This document shows, one piece after another, positions 16,389 through 24,277 of a stretch of 27,144 nt of DNA. Positions within the stretch are counted from its first letter, which is position 1. Each line of letters begins with the position of its first letter. The notes under the pieces are model-generated. The model was not told where the DNA came from. It saw only the letters and a list, made by a program, of their open reading frames with translations, and ran no database searches. The position numbers and the translations under genes were made by a program. This DNA comes from an uncultured Burkholderiales bacterium (GTDB lineage: Bacteria > Pseudomonadota > Gammaproteobacteria > Burkholderiales > Burkholderiaceae_C), in contig CAIODK010000090.1 in the NCBI GenBank assembly GCA_903856995.1, forward strand, positions 1 to 27,144. The letters are read 5' to 3'.

Positions 16389-16670
16389 TTATTGAGCAGC
16401 GGCTTGGGCCGCCAAGCGTTCACCGATGAAGCCCCACACCACACGCTTGTCGTCGGCATTGCGCTGGCCCCATCCGCCGATTTCATCCAACGTGCGCCAG
16501 CAGCCGACGCAATAGGTGGTGTCGTCCGACATGCGGCACACAGAGATGCACGGCGAGGGGGGAGCCTCCGCGCTGCTCAGCACACGTCTGACCTGCGCTT
16601 GCAAGCGCAAATCAGCCGGTGTCAGGCCTTGGATTTTGGGGGTGAGTTCGCTTCCGCACATGGTCTGCAT
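16389..16670 (-). CDS. DUF1289 Cys-rich small protein
   Basis: This 93-residue protein carries the DUF1289 core SPCISVCRMSDDTTYCVGCW, with C41, C45, C54 and C57 spaced as a probable metal site, then the family-typical GGWGQRNADDKRVVW segment. Function is unknown; fused and stand-alone versions are common in proteobacteria. The called start is the ATG at 16670, 20 bases after the liuE stop; another ATG three codons on is possible. The position between liuE and the isomerase gene suggests cotranscription with the leucine pathway, but no biochemical link is known to me. Confidence 0.85.
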   Translation of the reverse strand: MQTMCGSELTPKIQGLTPADLRLQAQVRRVLSSAEAPPSPCISVCRMSDDTTYCVGCWRTLDEIGGWGQRNADDKRVVWGFIGERLAAQAAAQ

Positions 16671-16690
16671 TGTCAGCGAACAGCGACTGA

Positions 16691-17605
16691 TCAGGCCGTG
16701 CGTTTGTTCAAAACCGCTCTGGCCACCAGGGAATTGGGCTTGCGACCCAAGGCCTCACTGATGAACACGCCGGCGTCAATCAACGCGTCGAGGTCAATGC
16801 CTGTGTCGATGCCCAGGCCTTGCAGCATGTAGACCACATCTTCGGTGGCGACGTTGCCGGTTGCGCCTTTGGCATAAGGGCAACCGCCCAGACCCGCCAC
16901 AGACGACTGAAAGTTCCACACACCCATCTGCAATGCCGCCAAGGTGTTGACCAGCGCTTGCCCATAGGTGTCATGGAAGTGGCCCGACACATCGTTGAGT
17001 GCATAGTGTTTGAGCGTGGTCTCTAGGGCCGCTTGCACTTTGCGCGGTGTGCCCACGCCAATCGTGTCGGCCACATCCACGCGCTGCACGCCAATACTTT
17101 TCATCAAGCCTGCGAGGTAGCCCACGCGCTCCGGGGCAATGTCGCCCTCATACGGACAACCCACGGTGCAGCTCATCGCGCCACGCACGGCAATGCCGGC
17201 ATCGCGTGCGGCTTTGACCACGGGGGCGAAGCGCTCGATGCTTTCAGCGATTGAACAGTTGATGTTCTTTTGGCTGAACGCCTCACTGGCCGCACCAAAC
17301 ACCACGATCTCATCGGGCGTGGTTTTCAGCGCCGACTCAAAGCCCTGCAAGTTGGGCGTGAGCACTGAGTAGCGCACATCGCTTTGGCGATGAATGGCAG
17401 CCATCACTTCGGCGTTGTCTGCCATTTGCGGCACCCACTTGGGCGATACAAAACTGGTGACTTCAATTTCTTTCAAACCAGCCGCTTGTAAGCGGTGCAC
17501 CAGCTCGACCTTGACGGCCGCTGGCACAGGTTGCTTTTCGTTTTGCAGACCGTCGCGTGGGCCGACATCGATCAGCCTCACACGGTGTGGCAAATTCATG
17601 GCCAT
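16691..17605 (-). CDS. liuE: Hydroxymethylglutaryl-CoA lyase
   Basis: The enzyme cleaves HMG-CoA to acetyl-CoA and acetoacetate, the last step of leucine catabolism. The 304-residue TIM-barrel protein aligns with human HMGCL with a constant offset: R17 and D18 in VGPRDGLQNE, H209 and H211 in GHFHDTYGQ, and the catalytic C242 in the signature VAGLGGCPYAKGATGNVATE. All key residues are present. The first of two in-frame ATGs (17605) is chosen because GAAGG lies about eight bases before it. It starts two bases after the liuD stop, which supports coupled translation. The gene is also called mvaB or hmgL in other species. Confidence 0.95.
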   Translation of the reverse strand: MAMNLPHRVRLIDVGPRDGLQNEKQPVPAAVKVELVHRLQAAGLKEIEVTSFVSPKWVPQMADNAEVMAAIHRQSDVRYSVLTPNLQGFESALKTTPDEIVVFGAASEAFSQKNINCSIAESIERFAPVVKAARDAGIAVRGAMSCTVGCPYEGDIAPERVGYLAGLMKSIGVQRVDVADTIGVGTPRKVQAALETTLKHYALNDVSGHFHDTYGQALVNTLAALQMGVWNFQSSVAGLGGCPYAKGATGNVATEDVVYMLQGLGIDTGIDLDALIDAGVFISEALGRKPNSLVARAVLNKRTA

Positions 17606-17607
17606 GG

Positions 17608-19632
17608 TTACACCTTCAATTTCAAAAGTTCTTCGCCTTCGGCCACTTGATCGCCGGGGGCGAACAGCAGCTCCAACACCTCACCATCCGTCGGCGCGGC
17701 AATGGTGTGCTCCATTTTCATCGCTTCCATGACCGCTAGCGGTTGACCGGCCTTGACGATGTCGCCGGCCTTGACCGAGAACGACACCACCTTGCCCGGC
17801 ATAGGCGCAGTCAAACGTCCGCCCGCTTCTTGCACCTCACCGGCATGGGCCAAGGCATCGACCACGGTGATGCGGGTGGCGCCTTGCGGGGCAAACACAT
17901 GGGCCACGTCTTCGTGGCCTTCGCGGTGGTGGAACACTTGCACGCGGGTGTGTTGGCCTGCAAAGCTGATGTGCAACGCATCACCGTCTTCGCGGTAGGC
18001 CAAGGTGCCCGACACATCGCCATCCGCATCGGCGACACACAGTTGCAAGCTGGCGTCGTGCGCATAGGTCAACACCGCGGCGTACGACGCGCCATGAAAC
18101 ACAAACCCGAACTTGCGCGTGGCCACGCCGTAGGCGCGCCAACCGTCGCGGCTGCTGAAGGGGTCGCCGTCTTTCAAGGTGCGTTCATGGTGCAGCGTGT
18201 TCGCGACCACGGCGGCGGCGGTGAGCGCGAGGCCCAAGGGCTCTTGCGCAAACAAGGCCTTTTCTTCGCGCTGGATGAGCGCAGTGTCGAGCTTGGCAGT
18301 CGCAAATGAATCGGTGCGGATGATGTGACGCAAAAACTGCACGTTGGTGGTCAAGCCGACGATTCGGGTCTGCGACAGCGCTTCGTCCAAACGCGCCAGC
18401 GCTTGCGCGCGGGTGTCACCGTGCACGATGAGCTTGGCCACCATCGAGTCATAAAACGGGCTGATACTGTCACCCTCGCGCACCCCATCGTCCACGCGCA
18501 CGTCGCCGCGCTCAAAGCTGCTGCACACAGGTTTGCGGTACACCTGCAAGGAACCAGTGACGGGCAAGAAATTGTTGTCGGGGTTCTCGGCACAAATTCG
18601 TGCTTCGATGGCGTGGCCGTGAATACGCAACTGCTCTTGCTTCAAAGGCAGTGGCTCGCCGCTGGCGACGCGCAATTGCCACTCCACCAAATCAAGGCCG
18701 GTGATGGCCTCGGTCACGGGATGCTCCACCTGCAAGCGGGTGTTCATCTCCATGAAATAAAACTTCATCGATTCTGGTTGGTCGTAGCCGGTTTGCTCCA
18801 CGATGAACTCCACCGTGCCAGCGCCCACGTAGTTGACCGCCTTGGCCGCGGCCACAGCGGCCTCGCCCATTTGTTTTCGCAAGGCCTCGGTCATGCCGGG
18901 CGCGGGGGCTTCTTCCAGCACTTTTTGGTGACGGCGCTGCACCGAGCAATCGCGCTCAAACAAATACACGCAGTTGCCGTGGGTGTCGCCGAACACTTGA
19001 ATCTCAATGTGGCGTGGGCGTTGCACGTATTTTTCAACCAACACCGCATCGTCGCCAAAGCTGTTGATGGCTTCGCGCTTGCAACTGGCCAAAGCATCGG
19101 CAAAGTCAGCCGTGGCTTCCACGATACGCATGCCTTTGCCACCGCCGCCCGCACTGGCTTTGATGAGCACGGGATAGCCCATGCTGTCGGCCTCACGCTG
19201 CAGCAATGCGGGGTCTTGGTCGGCTGCGTGGTAGCCGGGCACCAATGGCACGCCGGCTTTTTCCATCAGCTGCTTGGATTGCGCTTTCAGCCCCATGGCC
19301 AAGATGGCAGCTGCGGGTGGGCCGATGAACACGAGGCCGGCGGCGGCACAGGCCTTGGCAAACTCCTCGTTTTCACTCAAAAATCCGTAGCCCGGATGCA
19401 CCGCTTGTGCGCCTGTGTCTTTGGCGGCTTGCAAGATGCGCTCCCAGCGCAAGTAGCTGTCTTTGGGTGCGCTGCCACCGATGTGAACCGCTTCGTCGCA
19501 CACCTGCACATGCTTGGCTTGTGCGTCAGCATCTGAGTAGACGGCCACGGTTTTGATACCCATGCGACGGGCGGTAGCTGCAACGCGGCAGGCGATTTCG
19601 CCACGGTTGGCAATGAGAATTTTCTTAAACAT
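17608..19632 (-). CDS. liuD: 3-methylcrotonyl-CoA carboxylase alpha (biotin carboxylase/biotin carrier) subunit
   Basis: The 674-residue subunit carboxylates its own biotin with ATP and bicarbonate. In order it has the biotin carboxylase N-domain (1-110, starting FKKILIANRGEIACRVA), an ATP-grasp domain (about 115-320) with the glycine-rich loop KASAGGGGKGMRI at 158-170, the biotin carboxylase C-domain (335-445), a linker domain, and a C-terminal biotinyl domain (about 605-674) with the biotin site K639 in EAMKM. Propionyl- and acetyl-CoA carboxylases share this plan; the assignment to methylcrotonyl-CoA rests on the neighbouring liuB, liuC and liuE. The start is the ATG at 19632, supported by AAGGA seven bases upstream. 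The frame is open to 19671, but that would overlap liuC. Confidence 0.93.
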   Translation of the reverse strand: MFKKILIANRGEIACRVAATARRMGIKTVAVYSDADAQAKHVQVCDEAVHIGGSAPKDSYLRWERILQAAKDTGAQAVHPGYGFLSENEEFAKACAAAGLVFIGPPAAAILAMGLKAQSKQLMEKAGVPLVPGYHAADQDPALLQREADSMGYPVLIKASAGGGGKGMRIVEATADFADALASCKREAINSFGDDAVLVEKYVQRPRHIEIQVFGDTHGNCVYLFERDCSVQRRHQKVLEEAPAPGMTEALRKQMGEAAVAAAKAVNYVGAGTVEFIVEQTGYDQPESMKFYFMEMNTRLQVEHPVTEAITGLDLVEWQLRVASGEPLPLKQEQLRIHGHAIEARICAENPDNNFLPVTGSLQVYRKPVCSSFERGDVRVDDGVREGDSISPFYDSMVAKLIVHGDTRAQALARLDEALSQTRIVGLTTNVQFLRHIIRTDSFATAKLDTALIQREEKALFAQEPLGLALTAAAVVANTLHHERTLKDGDPFSSRDGWRAYGVATRKFGFVFHGASYAAVLTYAHDASLQLCVADADGDVSGTLAYREDGDALHISFAGQHTRVQVFHHREGHEDVAHVFAPQGATRITVVDALAHAGEVQEAGGRLTAPMPGKVVSFSVKAGDIVKAGQPLAVMEAMKMEHTIAAPTDGEVLELLFAPGDQVAEGEELLKLKV

Positions 19633-19639
19633 TTTCGAA

Positions 19640-19645
19640 TCCTTT
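19640..19645 (-). promoter_or_regulatory. Shine-Dalgarno that fixes the liuD start
   Basis: AAAGGA read on the minus strand lies seven bases before the ATG at 19632. It selects that codon over the in-frame ATG at 19671, which has no such site and would start inside liuC. Confidence 0.75.
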
Positions 19646-19658
19646 GTTTCGTCGGTCA

Positions 19659-20438
19659 TCACAACAACCACGATGGCTTGCGTTTTTGCAAAAACGATTG
19701 CACGCCCTCTTTGCCTTCTTCACTTGACCGAATGTCGGCAATCCCCGCCACGGTGAGTGCCACCAACGCATCATCTATTTCACGGTCGGCCACGTTTTGC
19801 AGTAGCCGCTTGCAGGCGCGTACCGCGCTCGGGCTGGCCGTCACCAAGGCTTGCGTCAGCTCTGCCACTTTGGCGTCCAAGGCTTCAGCGGTCACCACGG
19901 CGTGGACCAAGCCGATGCTGTGCGCTTCGGCTGCGCTGAAACGCTCTGCTGTTAAAAAGTAGCGATGCGACGCGCGTGCGCCCATGGCGCGAATGACGTA
20001 GGGGCTGATGGTGGCGGGAATCAGGCCGAGCTTGACCTCGCTCAAGCAGTAGGTCGCGTTGTCCACGCTCACGGCCATGTCGCACGCGGCGACCAAGCCC
20101 ACGCCGCCCGCAAACACATCGCCTTGCACGCGCGCGATGGTGGGTTTGGGGCATTCATAAATGGCACGCAACATGGCGGCGAGTTGACCTGCGTCGGCCA
20201 AGTTTTGGTCGCGCGTGTAGTCGGCCATACGGCGCATCCAGTTGAGGTCTGCGCCCGCACAAAATGCAGACCCCTCTGCGGCCAGCACCACGCAACGCAC
20301 ATCGCCCGCTTGGCCAGCGGCATCAAAGGCGGCTTTCAACTCGGCGATCACGTCGTCGTTGAAGGCGTTGCGCACATCGGGGCGCGACAGCGTGAGGGTG
20401 CGAACCGCACCTTGGTTTGAAATGGTCAGAGCGCTCAT
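19659..20438 (-). CDS. liuC: Enoyl-CoA hydratase family protein, probable methylglutaconyl-CoA hydratase
   Basis: This 259-residue crotonase-fold protein is predicted to hydrate 3-methylglutaconyl-CoA to HMG-CoA. The first oxyanion-hole element is FCAGADLNWM (about 59-68). The second is DVFAGGVGLVAACD (107-120), where the position of crotonase Glu144 is G114, while the Glu164 equivalent is kept as E134 in LSEVKLGLIPATISPYV. That pattern occurs in LiuC-type proteins, as far as I recall. The start is the ATG at 20438, 13 bases after the liuB stop, with GGGG upstream; an earlier ATG at 20471 would overlap liuB. Placement between the two carboxylase subunit genes is typical of liu operons. Confidence 0.9.
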   Translation of the reverse strand: MSALTISNQGAVRTLTLSRPDVRNAFNDDVIAELKAAFDAAGQAGDVRCVVLAAEGSAFCAGADLNWMRRMADYTRDQNLADAGQLAAMLRAIYECPKPTIARVQGDVFAGGVGLVAACDMAVSVDNATYCLSEVKLGLIPATISPYVIRAMGARASHRYFLTAERFSAAEAHSIGLVHAVVTAEALDAKVAELTQALVTASPSAVRACKRLLQNVADREIDDALVALTVAGIADIRSSEEGKEGVQSFLQKRKPSWLL

Positions 20439-20451
20439 TTGAAACACCCCA

Positions 20452-22059
20452 TCACATGCGGAACAAACCAAACTTGGTCTCAGGGATGGGCGCGTTGAGT
20501 GACGCGCTCAAACCCAAGGCCAAGACGCGGCGTGTGTCGGCAGGGTCAATCACACCGTCGTCCCACAAGCGCGCTGTGGCGAAATAGGGGTGGCCTTGCT
20601 CTTCGTACTGTTGGCGAATCGGGTCTTTGAATGCTTGCTCTTCTTCGGCGCTCCACTGGCCGCCTTTGCCCTCAATGCCGTCGCGCTTGACCGTGGCCAA
20701 CACGCTGGCCGCTTGCTCGCCCCCCATGACGGAGATGCGCGCATTCGGCCACATCCACAAAAAGCGGGGGCTGAAGGCTCGGCCACACATGCCGTAGTTG
20801 CCCGCCCCAAAACTGCCGCCAATGATGACCGTGAACTTAGGAACGGCGGCCGTGGCCACGGCGGTGACCATCTTCGCGCCGTTGCGTGCAATGCCTTCGT
20901 TCTCGTACTTGCGGCCCACCATGAAGCCGGTGATGTTTTGCAAAAACACGAGCGGGATTTTGCGTTGGCAGCACAGCTCGATGAAGTGCGTGCCCTTCAA
21001 TGCGGACTCGCTGAACAAAATGCCGTTGTTGGCAATGATGCCGACGGGCATGCCTTCGATGCGTGCAAAGCCGCACACCAGTGTGGTGCCAAAGCGGGCT
21101 TTGAATTCATCGAACTCGCTGGCGTCGACGAGACGCGCAATGATTTCGCGCACATCAAACGGTTTGCGCGTGTCGGTCGGGATGACACCATACAACTCTT
21201 GCGCGTCGTAATGGGGGGCGACCGGTGTGTGCGTGGCGATGTTGGGTTGCTTTTGCGAGTTGAGGTTCTTCACGCTTTGACGCGCCAGCGCCAGCGCATG
21301 CACGTCGTCTTGGGCCAGATGATCGGCCACACCCGAGAGGCGCGTGTGCACATCGCCACCGCCCAAGTCTTCGGCCGTCACCACTTCGCCGGTGGCCGCT
21401 TTCACCAAAGGTGGGCCGCCCAAGAAAATGGTGCCTTGATTTTTGACGATGATGGTTTCGTCACTCATCGCCGGCACATACGCACCGCCGGCGGTGCAAC
21501 TCCCCATCACCACCGCGATTTGTGCGAGGCCTTGCGCGCTCATATTGGCTTGGTTAAAGAAGATGCGGCCAAAGTGGTCACGGTCCGGGAACACCTCGTC
21601 TTGGTTGGGCAAGTTGGCCCCGCCCGAGTCGACCAAGTAAATACATGGCAAGTTGTTTTGCTGTGCGATTTCTTGGGCACGCAAATGCTTTTTCACCGTG
21701 AGCGGGTAATACGTGCCGCCTTTCACCGTGGCGTCGTTACACACGATCATGCAGTCCACACCGCTGACGCGACCAATGCCCACGATCAAGCCTGCACACG
21801 GGGCGTCGTTGTTGTACATGTTGAGTGCGGCGAGTGGGGCCACTTCTAAAAACGGCGTGCCTGGGTCGAGCAACATTTGCACACGGTCACGGGGCAAGAG
21901 CTTGCCGCGCGCGACGTGTTTGGCGCGCGCTGCTTCGCCGCCACCGACAGCGATTTTTTCGAGATGCGCTTTCAGGTCATCCACCACGGTGCGCATGGCG
22001 GTTGCGTTGGCCACGAAATCAGCAGAGCGTGGGTTGAGTTGGGTGTGCAAAACGGTCAT
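20452..22059 (-). CDS. liuB: 3-methylcrotonyl-CoA carboxylase beta (carboxyltransferase) subunit
   Basis: The 535-residue subunit transfers the carboxyl group from biotin to 3-methylcrotonyl-CoA. Two crotonase-like carboxyltransferase halves are visible. The first has GSCTAGGAYVPAMSDE at 186-201 and the second GGSFGAGNYGMCGRAF at 414-429, which are the acyl-CoA and biotin binding loops. Segments such as NDATVKGGTYYPLTVKKHLR and NEGIARNGAKMV are characteristic of the methylcrotonyl rather than the propionyl enzyme. The start ATG follows AAGGA at a spacing of seven bases. This is the first gene of the minus-strand run, divergent from the AraC regulator gene across 93 bp, so the operon promoter must lie there. 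Confidence 0.94.
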   Translation of the reverse strand: MTVLHTQLNPRSADFVANATAMRTVVDDLKAHLEKIAVGGGEAARAKHVARGKLLPRDRVQMLLDPGTPFLEVAPLAALNMYNNDAPCAGLIVGIGRVSGVDCMIVCNDATVKGGTYYPLTVKKHLRAQEIAQQNNLPCIYLVDSGGANLPNQDEVFPDRDHFGRIFFNQANMSAQGLAQIAVVMGSCTAGGAYVPAMSDETIIVKNQGTIFLGGPPLVKAATGEVVTAEDLGGGDVHTRLSGVADHLAQDDVHALALARQSVKNLNSQKQPNIATHTPVAPHYDAQELYGVIPTDTRKPFDVREIIARLVDASEFDEFKARFGTTLVCGFARIEGMPVGIIANNGILFSESALKGTHFIELCCQRKIPLVFLQNITGFMVGRKYENEGIARNGAKMVTAVATAAVPKFTVIIGGSFGAGNYGMCGRAFSPRFLWMWPNARISVMGGEQAASVLATVKRDGIEGKGGQWSAEEEQAFKDPIRQQYEEQGHPYFATARLWDDGVIDPADTRRVLALGLSASLNAPIPETKFGLFRM

Positions 22060-22152
22060 GGGGCTGTCCTTCTGTAGGGTCTGAGCTTAGGCTCTTTATG
22101 GCATGAAGGTGCGCCACATGGGTTGCAAATCCTGCCACAATTATGAAATCTT
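22060..22152. promoter_or_regulatory. Divergent liuB/araC-type regulator promoter region with 21-bp spaced repeats
   Basis: This 93-bp gap must carry both promoters. GCCACA appears at 22113-22118 and again at 22134-22139, exactly 21 bp or two helical turns apart in the same orientation. This is the usual geometry for AraC-family half-sites. TTGCAA sits between the copies. No clear -10/-35 pair is seen in either direction. The operator reading is inference from spacing and context. Confidence 0.45.
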
Positions 22153-23190
22153 ATGCTGCCTGACCCATCACCCCCATCGACCACCCCGCTGCATGGCCGG
22201 GCAGAGACGCCGATTGCGTTTATACAAACCATCGCGGCCGCCTACGCGCTGCGCGGTTTGCGTGTGGACGACGCCCTGTCAAAGGCACAAATTGAGCCAA
22301 GACTTCTCAAGAAAAACAATGCCCGCGTGACCGCCATGCAGATGGAGCTGATGTCTGGGCTCGCCATGCAGGAGCTGGATGACGAAGGCCTGGGCTGGTT
22401 CAGTCGCCGCCTCCCGTGGGGCAGCTACGGCATGTTGGTGCGCGCATCGATCACCTCGGCCACCCTGGGTTTGGCTCTGACACGCTGGTGCCGGCACCAC
22501 GGCTTGCTGACCGATGACATTCGACTTCACCTCAGTGAACGCAGCGGTGTGGCCACCTTGCAGTTGGACGAGGTGCGGGACCTCGGCGCCTTTCGCGAAT
22601 TCTGCGTGGTGTCGGTGCTGCGCAATGCTTTGGGCGTCGCGTGCTGGTTGACCGATTCACGCATCCCACTGATGGCGACACAACTGCGCTTTGCGCCACC
22701 CGCGCACCGCGACAGCTACCGCGTGTTGTTTGACGGGCCGACCACATTTGAGGCAACCGAAAACGCCTTGCAATTTGACGCCGGCTACCTCGACCTACCC
22801 GTGCGCCGAGACGAAGCGGCACTGCAGCAGATGCTGCAACGCGCCCTGCTGCTGACCGTGCGGCCCTACCGACGCGACCGTTTGTTGGTCGAGAAGGTGC
22901 GACAAACCTTGGCCCAGCACCCCGAACACAGCCGAAATGCAGATGACTTGGCCGCATGGCTCAACATGTCGGTCCGAACGCTGCACCGCCAACTTCAAGA
23001 AGAAGGCGCGAGCCTGCAACAACTCAAAGACAGCGTGCGAGAACAACGCGCCCGCCTGCTGCTACTGCGCACCACCAAGCCACTCAAGCAAATTGCTACC
23101 GAGGTGGGTTTTTCCAACGAGAAGAGCTTTATGCGGGCGTTTAAGAGCTGGACTGGAAAAACGCCCGAGTCCTTCAGGCAAAGCGCCTGA
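22153..23190 (+). CDS. AraC-family transcriptional regulator
   Basis: The 345-residue regulator has an arabinose-binding-like N-terminal domain (about 25-210) of the type found in OruR/ArgR-like AraC members. The C-terminal double helix-turn-helix spans about 245-343. The two helices are seen in NADDLAAWLNMSVRTLHRQL and PLKQIATEVGFSNEKSFMRA, ending in the family-typical FKSWTGKTPESFR. It is divergent from liuB and lies between the two catabolic operons, so regulation of leucine/isovalerate use is the natural inference; a CoA-ester or free branched acid would be the expected effector. The ATG at 22153 has no clear Shine-Dalgarno. It converges on the HAD gene with a nine-base gap. Confidence 0.9.
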   Translation: MLPDPSPPSTTPLHGRAETPIAFIQTIAAAYALRGLRVDDALSKAQIEPRLLKKNNARVTAMQMELMSGLAMQELDDEGLGWFSRRLPWGSYGMLVRASITSATLGLALTRWCRHHGLLTDDIRLHLSERSGVATLQLDEVRDLGAFREFCVVSVLRNALGVACWLTDSRIPLMATQLRFAPPAHRDSYRVLFDGPTTFEATENALQFDAGYLDLPVRRDEAALQQMLQRALLLTVRPYRRDRLLVEKVRQTLAQHPEHSRNADDLAAWLNMSVRTLHRQLQEEGASLQQLKDSVREQRARLLLLRTTKPLKQIATEVGFSNEKSFMRAFKSWTGKTPESFRQSA

Positions 23191-23206
23191 GTCTTTGCGT
23201 TAAATG
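23157..23206 (-). terminator. Possible composite terminator in the convergent regulator/HAD gap
   Basis: A 6-bp stem TCAGGC / GCCTGA (23174-23179 and 23185-23190) includes the regulator stop codon. On the minus strand an outer AACGC/GCGTT pairing is followed by five T residues. It could terminate the HAD transcript inside the 3' end of the regulator gene. The structure is imperfect. Confidence 0.3.
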
Positions 23207-23844
23207 CGCAGCTCATTCATGTGCGCGAACACATGCTTGGCACCCGCTTGCGTGAGCGGGGCCACCGGAGCGAATGGCGGCGCATACGCCCACACCGTAG
23301 CCCCAGCCGCCACACCCGCCGTGATGCCCACTGGCGTGTCTTCCACCACCAAACAAAGCGCGGGGTCGACTTGCAAATGCGCGGCAGCGGCCAAGTACAC
23401 ATCAGGGTGGGGTTTGCTGCGCGGCATTTCGTGTCCGCTGAAAATGCGACCCTCAAAGAATTGGGCAAGGCCGACGCGCTGCAACATCATCTCGACCTTG
23501 AAGCGGTCTGCGCCTGAAGCCACCGCGATGCGCCCTTCGCAGTGGTCGTGCACGTGACGCACGGCGTCGTGAATGCCGTCGATGGCAATGATTTCGTTTT
23601 CTAAACGCAGATTGCGACGGCGATAAAACTCGTCCATGAATGCATCCGAGAGGGGCTTGCCTGTGTGGGCCTCGATCAGGTCAGCTCGGCTGCGCACGGT
23701 GTGACCCACGAAATGCGCCATGCATTCGGCCAAGCTCAAGCGCCAGCCGTTTTCATCGAGCATGTCGCGCAGTGCGCCGCAGGTGATGGCTTCGCTGTCG
23801 ACCAGCACGCCATCGCAATCAAATAAAACCGCTTGAAATGTCAT
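23200..23844 (-). CDS. HAD-superfamily phosphatase (phosphoglucomutase/phosphoglycolate phosphatase-like)
   Basis: The 214-residue protein has all four HAD motifs: nucleophile D9 and acid D11 in LFDCDGVLVDSE, S110 in AVASGADRF, K144 in SKPHPDVYL, and E168-D169 in VVEDTPVG. A helical cap lies at about 18-85, so it is a class I cap enzyme like YieH/Gph. A small phosphorylated metabolite is the expected substrate; I cannot say which. The start is the ATG at 23844, seven bases after the YchJ stop. The frame is open to 24003, but the added residues overlap YchJ and are not protein-like. It is last in the carbonic anhydrase-thiolase operon. Confidence 0.88.
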   Translation of the reverse strand: MTFQAVLFDCDGVLVDSEAITCGALRDMLDENGWRLSLAECMAHFVGHTVRSRADLIEAHTGKPLSDAFMDEFYRRRNLRLENEIIAIDGIHDAVRHVHDHCEGRIAVASGADRFKVEMMLQRVGLAQFFEGRIFSGHEMPRSKPHPDVYLAAAAHLQVDPALCLVVEDTPVGITAGVAAGATVWAYAPPFAPVAPLTQAGAKHVFAHMNELRI

Positions 23845-23851
23845 GTGCAAA

Positions 23852-24277
23852 TTATCCGTGCTGGTCACCATCGACATAGAACCATCGCCCATCCTCACGC
23901 ACAAAGCGACTGCGTTCGTGCAGACGCACAGCGGCGCCCGCCGCACGGTAACGCGCCACAAACGCCACCTCGGCAGTGTCGGCACCTGTGGCTTGGTGCT
24001 CACGCACCTCTAGGCCCAGCCACTTGACGTTTGCCTCAAAGTCTAACGTGGCGGGGCGCGTGCTGCTGTGCCAAGTGGTTAGCAAATACTCTGCGTGCGC
24101 CAACACAAATGCGCTGTAGCGAGAGCGCATCAAGTGCGCAGCATCAGGTGCGGGGGTGTTGTCGACGTGGTCGATGAAACGGCCGCAGCAATCGGCATAG
24201 GCCACGGCGCGTTGCTTGGCATCCACACGCCCGCATGGGCAGACATGTGTGCCTAGGCCTGCGGGCGCTGCATTCAT
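23852..24277 (-). CDS. YchJ-like (UPF0225) protein with SEC-C metal-binding motif
   Basis: The 141-residue protein has an N-terminal SEC-C zinc motif (C13, C15, C30, C31: CPCGRV then YADCCGRF). This is followed by the NTF2-like YchJ domain recognised by LMRSRYSAFVLAHAEYLLTTWH at 49-70 and a C-terminal RFVREDGRWFYVDGD. E. coli YchJ carries a second SEC-C motif at the C-terminus, which is absent here. Cellular role is unknown. The ATG overlaps the acyl-CoA dehydrogenase stop (ATGA), and the HAD gene follows after seven bases, so all three are translated from one message. Confidence 0.88.
   Translation of the reverse strand: MNAAPAGLGTHVCPCGRVDAKQRAVAYADCCGRFIDHVDNTPAPDAAHLMRSRYSAFVLAHAEYLLTTWHSSTRPATLDFEANVKWLGLEVREHQATGADTAEVAFVARYRAAGAAVRLHERSRFVREDGRWFYVDGDQHG

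Noticed and set aside
18325..19536. 403-codon open frame on the + strand opposite liuD
   Set aside because: Entirely inside the ATP-grasp carboxylase gene, with His-rich composition and no domain; a shadow of the real gene.
20590..21849. 419-codon open frame on the + strand opposite liuB
   Set aside because: It mirrors the conserved liuB gene codon for codon, has His/Arg/Ala-rich low-information protein and no recognisable domain. It is an antisense shadow.
23845..24003. 53-residue N-terminal extension of the HAD protein
   Set aside because: It overlaps the YchJ gene; the HAD fold begins at MTFQAVLFDCDG.
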